Part shown: positions 56,057 to 64,000 of the stretch, piece by piece
How positions within the stretch are numbered: position 1 is the first letter of the stretch
Layout: the number at the start of each line of letters is the position of its first letter
Source: Dimargaris cristalligena
Lineage: Eukaryota > Kickxellomycota > Dimargaritomycetes > Dimargaritales > Dimargaritaceae
Reading direction: 5' to 3'
Assembly: GCA_027576995.1 (NCBI GenBank)
Contig: JANBQC010000009.1
Coordinates: 84,462 to 148,461 of the forward strand
DNA: 64,000 bases
Notes under the pieces: model-generated
The model's database searches: none
Seen by the model: the letters and a program-made list of their open reading frames with translations, nothing else
Told to the model about the DNA's origin: nothing
Translations under genes and position numbers: made by a program

Positions 56057-57585
56057 GAACCATATCCTTTGTGCCGTTCGGCTTGCAAGTGAGTTGGCAC
56101 TTTTGGAGAACACGGTATAGTTTTGGGGCTTTGGATTTTCGTGTTCGGAAGGTGCTAGAGAATGCACAAACTATCGGATTGAGTTTGAATGGCTTAGTTC
56201 CCATATGCCATCCCTCGGGGGCATGAGTAGCTCTTACAATTGAAAGGCCAGCCCCAACTAGTCTAAACATTATTTTGGGTATTTGACGAGTTTGGGGATA
56301 CACTGTACCCTATAGGGATTGGAAGTTTTAATACAATCATCTTGGTTTGGGAGGGGAAAAAAGCGAATTTGATAGTCCCCCCCCACAGGCCTGGCTGTCG
56401 CATAGTAATATAGGGGAGTAAGGTCACAACGTTAGTGGACTGTCAGCCTTACAGTTGTTAAAGCCGGCTTAGCGATACATCCGATGGACTGGTGACCTTG
56501 AAAGAGGTGTATTTGAATAAGTAATGGGGGGAAATAAGTGTTATTGGGGTTGTCGGGCCTTTGCATCAATTGGAGGGAGAGCGATTTACTAGTGATAAGT
56601 TTCTACTCCGATACATTGAATTTACTGAAATCGAAAGGTGAATTTATATGCGTGTTTATGGTTATTCTATTTCTCAGCCTTCTGTGCCAATGAAAAATAA
56701 AATTATTCGCATCGAGTGGCTTAATTATAAATTACCGCAAAGTGACGAGGGCTTTTTAATCCGGGGGCATGGCCAACCAAGCCAATGTCGAGGAGGAAAG
56801 GGGGTGGTGGCTTCATCCAGGGCTTCCCCTATAATAAGTGGTACCCTCATTGAAGTTCCTGTCCCAGATAATCTATCCGGTCCCTTACCCATGTCCCCGA
56901 CCCATAAGGCGGGTCCCCTATCCAGCACAGGGCCCATGAACTCCGCCTGGTTTTGGAGATAATCAGGGCCAGATGAAACTGGCCAATTAACCCCCAAAGA
57001 ACCACCATGGTGTTTTGCCTCAGGTTGATATTGTTCAAACCCCGCCAGGAAAGTGGCCAGCCTCTCAATCTAGTGGGCTCGAGTGCATTGCTACTCGGCT
57101 TCTAGAACTCAGTGCCGCCCGTGAAGACAGTATGGTCAGCAAAAGAATTGTTACAAGCCGGCAACTGGAATCGATAGGTTCATGCCTTTTCAATATTCTT
57201 TAAGCAGTAACGCAAACCCATCTCCCGGTCGGGTCCCAGCTGCATAGACCTGGGCTTATTAACCAGCGAGACAGCTAGAGACAGCGATTGAAAAGAAAAA
57301 GGGAAAGGGAGGCCAGGGTAATAAGAAAGCTGCATACTGCTAATAGCTGATGAGCTGAGTGGGAAAGGCTTCTTTGGCCAACCCACCTCCTCCCATCTGC
57401 CTTTAAGCGGTGGGATCCAGTAGTCCTGGCACGACTTACCAGCACCCCCTCTTCTCTTTGTAATGCTTGTCATCTTTTAGTCGGCCTTTAGCTACCCATC
57501 TCCAGCTTTATTCGTTTCTTCTTTCCTCAATCATCATTGTCGCCCTTGACTCTCATCGGAATCCCCTCTACGGCACTTGCCCACA
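56057..57585. other. Intergenic region
   Basis: No supported gene. A plus ORF at 56648-56962 (104 codons) lacks a recognisable domain or leader. The right end is the promoter/leader of the p24 gene. Confidence 0.4.
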
Positions 57586-58373
57586 ATGCGCTCACTCGTT
57601 CTCCTCCCATTCCTGGCCGGCCTCACTGCTGTGTTTGTGACCCCAGCGCAGCCGCTTCACTTTTATCTCCATAATACTGAACGCAAATGCTTCCTCGAGG
57701 AGTTGCCGAAACATACCGTCGTGACTGGTGAGTGGCCGTGATGTTACAGTCTATCTGCCAATACTAACCTCTTCCTATAGCTCATTTCATTTAAAACGCT
57801 GCTCCAGAATCAAAGCTAACCCACCTGCATGTTTATGACTGACCGTTCGTTCCCCTTTCCCCAGGTCACTTCATCGCCAAGGAATGGATTGAGCAGGAGA
57901 AGCGGTTGATCGACAACCCCTCCATTGGTATCCAGGTCACGGCCATTGAGCTGCCTTCGAACCACGAAATTATGAATCAGAAGGCCGCCAATCAGGGCAG
58001 ATTCACCTTCACGTCCGCCATTCAGGGCCAGCACTATGTCTGTTTGCAGGGCAACTCGAGCAACTGGTTTAATCCCCAGACCATCCAGGTTGAATACGAC
58101 ATGACTTTCGGTAAGACCGACGCTGATGATAAGGCGGCCGTCAAGCTCGACTCGCTATCCGGCCGGGTGCGGGAGCTCAACACTCGTACCAATGCCCTCC
58201 AATTGGAGCTGGAGCAGCAACGCGAGCGTGAGGCGGAGTTCCGCGACTTGAGCGAGACCGTCAACTCCCATGTGGTCTGGTACGTGGTGCTGCAACTGGT
58301 GGTGCTTTCGTTGACGTGTGTGTGGCAAGTGCGCTACCTCAAGGGCTTCTTCGAAAAGAAAAAGCTCGTGTGA
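57586..58373 (+). CDS. p24/emp24-family ER-Golgi cargo receptor, one intron
   Basis: Exon 1 is 57586-57727 and exon 2 is 57865-58373 (donor GTGAGT, acceptor CCCCAG, 137-bp intron), giving 216 residues, typical of the family. The signal peptide spans about 1-22. The lumenal GOLD domain begins LHFYLHNTERKCFLEELP and has the partner cysteine in HYVCLQ. A heptad coiled coil (LSGRVRELNTRTNALQLELEQ...) precedes one transmembrane helix (VVWYVVLQLVVLSLTCVW). The cytosolic tail RYLKGFFEKKKLV has the FF motif for COPII export and a KKxx-type dilysine (KKLV) for COPI retrieval. These proteins select cargo, notably GPI proteins, in ER-Golgi transport, which would include wall proteins such as the Ecm33-like one. 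A weaker acceptor, CCTATAG, lies inside the intron at about 57780. AATAAA is at 58674-58679. Confidence 0.92.
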
Positions 58374-61096
58374 TCCCGGCCGGCGTAAGTGCGCTCCGAT
58401 GGCCACCATTTAAGCACTCTCGATCCGCACTTTGGCCAGTGTTGTTGCCCATACTCTATCTTAGCACCACCGCTGACTTCCAGCCTCTGACCTGCTCCTG
58501 CGATTCTTAAATGATTTGCGACCGGGACGTGCTATACAGCAAATTTTTCGCCCGCTCCGTGCTTCTTTATTTCCTACCGCCCTTACTGAAGTCTCGTAAA
58601 TATACATGGCGTCTTCGTGCGTCGAAATTGCTCGCGAGTTGAGTGATCGTGGTGGTGGTTACGGAACTTTTTAAATAAATTATTGGTATTAAAATAGTCA
58701 GCTGCCCATTTTGGCTGCCTATAGATGCTGGTGGGGTCGATATGTGCACACATGAAATTGCTACGTGGTGGTGTCAGACACCTCCAACCACTGTGCCCGG
58801 CCGAGGGGGAGGGTATGGTTTTACTGTCAGTGCACTGCATGGACTTATGTGTTTTTAGGCAGCCCCGCCATGTCCACATTCCACCACTTGGTGACTGGAG
58901 GGCTGGTTGGCCGTGACGAAGGGGCGCCCGCAGTGAAGTGAGAGAAAGAGCCATAATGCTATCCGGCATTTATCAGGGTGATTCAGCTTATTAGTGAGTA
59001 AATGAAAGACGGGGGAGCAGTTCACTACACCAGCTTTGATGGCGGGCGCAGGGTGAGAGAGATGCCCATGCTGCTGCGAGAAAGAAGCGAAACGAAGACG
59101 ATGGGTGTGATGGGGGGGATACCTTCAACGGAGGGGAAAATCTCGTCGGGGGCCGGCGACAGGAACTAGGCAGAGAATGGAGGTCCCAGGCAACATAATC
59201 ACCTACCGTGGGCTGGGGCGTCCTTAATAGCGCTATTTGGCCTAGGCGAAGAGCGGCGAGGCCCATTAGTCCCGCGCCACCAGGTTTGTGTGGGCCTTGG
59301 TCTGTATATGCACTGTTGAAATATATGCGCCCTCGCATCGGTACTACTAGCTTCGGATACATACATATATATATATATTTCAGGGCCTAGGCCTCCTGGT
59401 ATACGGTTCTCCTCTCCCATTTACCTCTCTATGTTATAATAATCCAACCTGTAGTTATTTCCATTAATCTTTTAAAACCAGCAGCGATTCACCTGCTGCG
59501 TAGTATCTGCCTCCGGCAACTTGACCTCGTGAGCGCCTTGTAGGGTCTTCGACTCTCTCTCTCTCTCCTCCTTTCTCCACGTTATTACTTGAAACCTACC
59601 CCTTTCGTTTAAGTATCTCAGGGTAGTCTCTGTCCAATAGGGCTTTGCGTGTAGTAGCTTCGGTTTCGTTAGTGCAATTCGGGGTCCACCACCTCCTGCC
59701 TGCTTTTAGTTTCAACGTCGCAACGACAAGGCCTTCTTCCCTACTACCTACGCACCTTGGCCCTTCCGCCCATTCCGAGCCCAGGCGGTAGCAACCCTCG
59801 CTCGGCGCCTAGTCCCGGCCGGTACAGAGCACCGTGCGACTACATAACCCTTTAACCCCTCCCAGTGGCCGTGTTTCATTTGGAGGAGCTGTCCCAGGTC
59901 GCCCCCGTTGTGCATGCGACCCCTCGCTCATACTTAGTGGGTCTCAGTTGGCGTTTCGCCTTGTATTTCCTTTGTGAAGGGGATAGTAGTTTTATAGACT
60001 TATTGTTAAGCTTTTTGGGCACAGCGAAAGCGGGCTCCAGCTCTTCTCATCCCGTGTCTTTTTTGTTCCCCTTTTCCTCCTTTATCTTGTGTAGTTCCCT
60101 CTCTCCCTCCCCCCTCTTTCCCCCCCTCCTCTAACCCTTCACGTATTGGGCGATTCTCATTGAGGGCCCGTCCATCTTATCCCCCCCTTCTTGCTTCTCC
60201 GCTCTTTGGCGGTTATTTTTTTGTTTGCAGTTGCCCCATTCACCCTTGCTTTGGCTCCATCCCCCCGCCCGTTCCGTCGTATATTCCGTCTTTAACCATT
60301 CTTTAGCTTTCTTTCCCTAATCTCTCTCTAACTCACTGTACCTATAGAACCCGAGCGTTCGTTTTAATTTTTTCGTTTCACTTCCTATCGGAGCCCTTGG
60401 CTGTTGCACCACCTTTGTTTCCCCCTCGTTTATTCCATTTGCTACCTCATATACCCCCACCTATATCCCCCCTGTTCTCGACCCTTGGCCGTGTATCGCC
60501 TACTATCTTCGGTAGTTAACAATTGTCTAGTTCGGGTCGGTTTCCCTTCTAATTTTAGTCACTTGTAAAGCCGAAGTGAGCCGCGGGTACCGTGTTTAGT
60601 GTGTGCAGCCCAACCGGCCCCTATTCTACTTTTCCCTGAGGTAAGCATTCCCTAATCCACCCCTTGCCCACATACCCGCTCAACCCCGAGGTCCCCTCTC
60701 TATTATTCTTCTCGTGGCTATACGCCGTGAGAGGTTGGTATTTGCGGCCTACCCGCTACTATCCCTGCTCCCCACCATTCCTATTATTGAACGGGATCGC
60801 GCTTTAAGTACGAGCTTGTTTAACTCGGCTCTCCAGCCGAGGGGGGCACATACGCCACCGTCTAGGTTGAACAAGGGGCGAGTTTGGATGCCGTTCCTAG
60901 GAGGGGGTATAACCAGATGCCTCGTTTTGTGTAATTCCCTTTCTCGGTCCTAGCGAACCCTCTCTCCCTGTATGGGCAGCGCCCCTCGCCTCACCTTCCC
61001 TTTCTCACCACCCCTTTCCAGCGGCTGTTACCCCCTCCCCTTGAATAATATACATTCCCTCCCTTATTAGTACGTCGGACCCAAATTCCAACCAGC
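58374..61096. other. Long intergenic region and G-alpha leader
   Basis: Contains the p24 AATAAA (58674) and a (TA)n tract at about 59363-59378. A long C/T-rich stretch from about 59550 to 60330 is probably leader or promoter of the G-alpha gene. No supported gene; ORFs at 58583-58969 (minus) and 59865-60134 (plus) look like chance. Confidence 0.45.
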
Positions 61097-62911
61097 ATGG
61101 GGTTATGCATGTCCCTTGACGACTCCGAGGAGTCCGCCCGGAGCGCTGCCATAGATAAAATGATCGAAGAGGACCGGAGTAAACTATCCCGGGAGTGCAA
61201 AATTCTGCTTCTCGGCAGCGGAGAGTCCGGCAAGTCGACCATCGTAAAGCAAATGAAGATCATCCACCAAAACGGCTACACGCTCGAAGAACTGGGCCTT
61301 TTCCGGATGACCATATACAAGAACCTCATTGACTCCGCACAGGATCTTATACTCGGCATGAAGCGAATTGGTCTGCATCCCCAACTCAAGCCAAATCGGG
61401 TAAGTGTCTCGTGCCGCATTCACTATCTTCCACCCCTTGGGTTCTAGTTCCAGCCGCCTGCTCCCCAGATTATACCTCCTTCCTTAGGACCCCGGTATCC
61501 TAAGCCATGAGCCGTTATTTAATTGGTTTTCGAGAAAGGCACTGCCCTCGGCGGGTCGGTATTAACCACGGCTTACCCCACTCACGCGTCTTCTCCTTCG
61601 CTTTGCCATTGTTCATTTGTTGCTCTACCATTGCCGTATTTAGGATTTTGCCTCGGTGCTTATGGAATATCGAATGGGCAATGCCTTCACTGTCAAGCTC
61701 CCGACCGAGCTTGTGGCGGGTATCGAATCCCTGTGGCATGACCCGGTAATACCGAAGGTCATGGATCGGTCCAACGAGTTTTATCTTATGGACTCTGCGT
61801 CTTAGTAAGTGCTTTATCTTATTTTCCTCCCTCCCTTAACTTCCGCTCCAATCACTCCCCTTTGGTGCTGGCCAATCCCCGGTTCCGGCTCAATCGCATG
61901 CCCATCCCCTATTTGCTGGGTTATCTATTAGCTGATGATGATTACTCACCTCCTCCCCAATCGCTTTACCCTCAAATGCACCGTCATTGTATTTGCGAAC
62001 TATATAACCCCCCTTAATAGCTTCTTTAATAATGTCAAGCGGATTGGCGAGACCAATTACGTACCAACCGAAGCCGACGTATTACGAGCCCGATCGAAAA
62101 CCACGGGTATCATCGAAACCCGGTTTAATATGGGCCTACTTAGTATTCAGTAAGTCGGCATTCCAAACTACGCCAGCAGCGGAATACTTGGCACTCTATT
62201 TTGCCCCGTTCATCTTTCCTCCCCTGCCGCCAATTTTAATCCACTAACCTCTTCCTATTTTTAACATTCACCCGGCTGATGATGAACCCTGTCACCAGCA
62301 TGTTTGACGTAGGCGGTCAGCGGTCAGAACGTAAAAAGTGGATTCATTGTTTTGAAGGAGTAACCTCCATTATCTTTTGTGTGGCCCTCAGCGAATACGA
62401 TCAGGTTTTGCTGGAAGAATCAAAACAGGTAAGTTATCAGGACCTGGGTTAATACTCGGCGTAACAACTGTCTCTTCTTTTGAACCACTGTTCGCCATCC
62501 CCCATATACAACTAGTATCTAATTTGTTTTTACCTAACCCCACCTTTTTTTTTCGTTCACTTTGCTTTGTAGAACCGGATGGAAGAAAGTCTTGTCCTCT
62601 TTGGGTCAGTCATTAATAGTCGGTGGTTTTTACGGACATCGATTATCCTTTTCCTCAATAAGATTGACCTTTTCCGGGAGAAGATCCCCAAGATTCCCCT
62701 TAGTCGGATCTTTCCTGAGTACACTGGTGGACCTGATGTCAACAAAGCGGCCAAATATATTCTATGGCGGTTCACCCAAAAGAACCGTGCGAAGCTGTAT
62801 ATTTACCCCCACCTCACACAAGCTACCGACACTTCCAATATCCGGCTAGTCTTCGCGGCCGTTAAGGAAACCATTCTACAGAACGCTCTAAAAGATTCGG
62901 GTATACTATAG
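61097..62911 (+). CDS. Heterotrimeric G-protein alpha subunit, five exons
   Basis: Exons 61097-61399, 61644-61804, 62021-62149, 62299-62428 and 62573-62911 join in frame to 353 residues, the standard length. All introns are GT-AG, with GTAAGT donors. It transmits GPCR signals at the plasma membrane. Start MGLCMS gives Gly2 for N-myristoylation and Cys4 for possible palmitoylation. The P-loop GSGESGKS is at residues 40-47. Switch I arginine lies in [13 protein letters not shown], switch II in [14 protein letters not shown] (catalytic Gln). NKID gives base specificity (FLNKIDLF). The G5 loop reads TQAT, not the usual TCAT. The C-terminus is KDSGIL, with Ser, not Cys, at position -4, so no pertussis-toxin-type site. 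The third junction (CA/C) gives SIHMFDVGG; other junctions follow the family closely. Gene class (I-III) cannot be fixed by eye. Confidence 0.94.
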
Positions 62912-63842
62912 GTGCCTTATGGGGCTGGAGTTTAATCCCGCCTTTTGGTTTACCTATAATCCCTACTTGGTCTATAACTGGGGCGTACCCTCCCCTATAC
63001 CTTACTATATCTCACCCTTCTCCAAAACTAATAAAGCCATCCATTACCTTTCTTCCCGCGTCTCACTTTCGGTTGCGTTTGCTCGGCCCACTTGCCTGCC
63101 ATTCCAATTAGGTTATTTTTGCCATTAATATGATCTACGCACGATTGTCATCTTGCCGTGGTGTATCACTATTTTTCAAGCTATACTTTCAGCTATACGG
63201 TTATGTTGATGATATGCCCAACCCACTCGTGTTTAACCTACAGTCAACGTTCATCGTTTTACCAGTTGTTGATACCACCGACCTTCTATAGAGTTACATG
63301 TTTTGCTGGTCAATTGTCCATCTTGATGACCCCTACCCTTATTAAAACTATAGATTTCACTATTTGAATTTTGGTGAATTAACATTGGTATGGTTGGGAT
63401 TACCTAAGTGTGACTTGTTACCTAAACAGTGGCCTTTAGTGAGCAGAAGAACGGCTGGGCAATAAAGCGAACAATAATGGGGTGCTCAGCTGAATTAAAG
63501 GGTCCATTGCAATGGTCCCGTGTTATAGAGTATATAATTCTACTACTAATATTAAAGTTATGTGCTTGAGTGAATGAATGTCGGGGATGACCCTAAACCG
63601 ACCGACTGTATTCTGGGACTCACTGACAGTATTCGTGAATAGAATTATTGTGCATCGTCGAATTAATATGGAAGAAATTCAAACCAGCTGTATAAGGTTT
63701 TACATAATACATGTATAGACGAATATATACAAGAATATCTTTTAACCAGTAATCTTGGCCTCATCCAACGGATTTTTAGTTTTACAGCCTGAATGAACTT
63801 CTCCCATATTGTAAGGCAAAGGGCATGATGATAAAATGGATT
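62912..63842. other. Intergenic region with one 138-bp TIR element
   Basis: Holds the 3' flank of G-alpha and TIR element copy D (63669-63806), which ends 36 bases from the tRNA gene. No supported gene. Confidence 0.5.
63669..63806 (-). mobile_element. 138-bp TIR element (MITE-like), copy D
   Basis: Starts TGGAAGAAATTCAAACCAGC, with CTGTATAAGGTTTTACATAA following, and ends TGAATGAACTTCTCCCA. Exactly 138 bp, flanked by TA at 63667-63668 and 63807-63808. Same orientation as copy A. Confidence 0.82.
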
Positions 63843-63913
63843 TGCGCAGACCGGGAATCGAACCCGGGTCTACCGCGTGGCAGACGGTAATTATACCACT
63901 AAACCATCTGCGC
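63843..63913 (-). tRNA. tRNA-Gly (GCC), second copy
   Basis: Reverse complement is 71 nt and identical to the tRNA at 55979 except one C-to-T at the base before the anticodon loop, turning a C-G pair of the anticodon stem into U-G. Anticodon GCC, A and B boxes intact. Only a weak T4 run follows on the minus strand (about 63833-63836). Confidence 0.94.
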
Positions 63914-64000
63914 TACATGTTTTTGTTGTGCAATAGCAGGAGAATAGTGAAAAGGAAAGTTTAAACAGTAATAAACGTCTGGTAAAAATCGGCAAAAGAA
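63914..64000. other. Window end, nothing recognised
   Basis: AT-rich sequence upstream of the minus-strand tRNA; no feature seen. Confidence 0.4.

Noticed and set aside
55962..56303. Minus-strand ORFs reading through the tRNA-Gly gene
   Set aside because: They cover the reverse complement of a complete tRNA gene with Pol III boxes, so they are not coding.
56648..56962. 104-codon plus ORF between tRNA-Gly and the p24 gene
   Set aside because: No domain or targeting signal, interrupted context; could be a decayed gene but nothing supports it.
57780..57865. Alternative acceptor CCTATAG inside the p24 intron
   Set aside because: Using it introduces an in-frame stop (ATTTAA) soon after; the CCCCAG acceptor restores the family sequence exactly.
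61931..62285. CTGATGATGA in two G-alpha introns, considered as hammerhead-ribozyme core
   Set aside because: The conserved GAAA stem-loop partners and cleavage site are not present around either copy.
1..64000. CRISPR arrays, bacterial operons, rRNA genes, telomere repeats
   Set aside because: None seen; gene structure and signals are eukaryotic and no regular spacer-repeat array, rRNA or TTAGGG-type tract was found.

Overview
The window is eukaryotic and almost certainly fungal. The evidence is a division-2 chitin synthase, two Zn2Cys6 (Gal4-type) zinc-cluster regulators, a GPI-anchored Ecm33-like wall protein, a malate synthase ending in the peroxisomal signal SRL, short GT-AG introns, TATA boxes and AATAAA signals. 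Genes are widely spaced (often 1-5 kb apart), sit on both strands and have few introns. That layout and the codon choice would suit an early-diverging filamentous fungus (Zoopagomycota-like). This placement is an inference and the species cannot be named from the sequence.

Layout. A triple-HMG-box regulator enters from the left edge (to 2291). It is followed by an unrecognised 612-residue protein (3983-5821), a Drs2-type P4-ATPase lipid flippase (8454-12452) and, on the minus strand, a four-helix membrane protein with a C-terminal PPPY motif (15592-16233). Next come malate synthase (19374-21008), a small secreted basic protein (23592-23996), a Pus1-type tRNA pseudouridine synthase (25837-27465), a small secreted six-cysteine protein (29101-29337) and, on the minus strand, a chitin synthase (30355-33423). 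Two tandem paralogous zinc-cluster transcription factors follow (38154-40941 and 42738-45692), then an Ecm33/Sps2-like wall protein (47569-48967), glycerol kinase (50525-52433), a p24/emp24 cargo receptor (57586-58373) and a five-exon G-protein alpha subunit (61097-62911). Two nearly identical tRNA-Gly(GCC) genes lie in opposite orientation (55979-56049 plus, 63843-63913 minus).

The genes do not form a cluster with one function. Themes that recur are surface and secretion (chitin synthase, Ecm33-like, p24, flippase, two secreted proteins), C2/glycerol metabolism (malate synthase, glycerol kinase) and signalling/regulation (G alpha, two zinc-cluster factors, HMG factor).

The most unusual material is non-coding. 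(1) A 138-bp terminal-inverted-repeat element occurs four times at exactly the same length, flanked by TA or CA, with a fifth decayed copy; this looks like an uncatalogued MITE family. (2) A stretch of about 1,655 bp (52846-54500) has no CpG dinucleotide on reading. It contains a large foldback structure with arms of about 320 bp, and a neighbouring inverted repeat whose arms differ by CG-to-TA changes, which suggests methylation- or RIP-like mutation of repeats. (3) The flippase gene has GTG in an otherwise ideal Kozak context where an ATG would be expected. Exon boundaries were read by eye from splice signals, reading frame and family knowledge; no search could be run.
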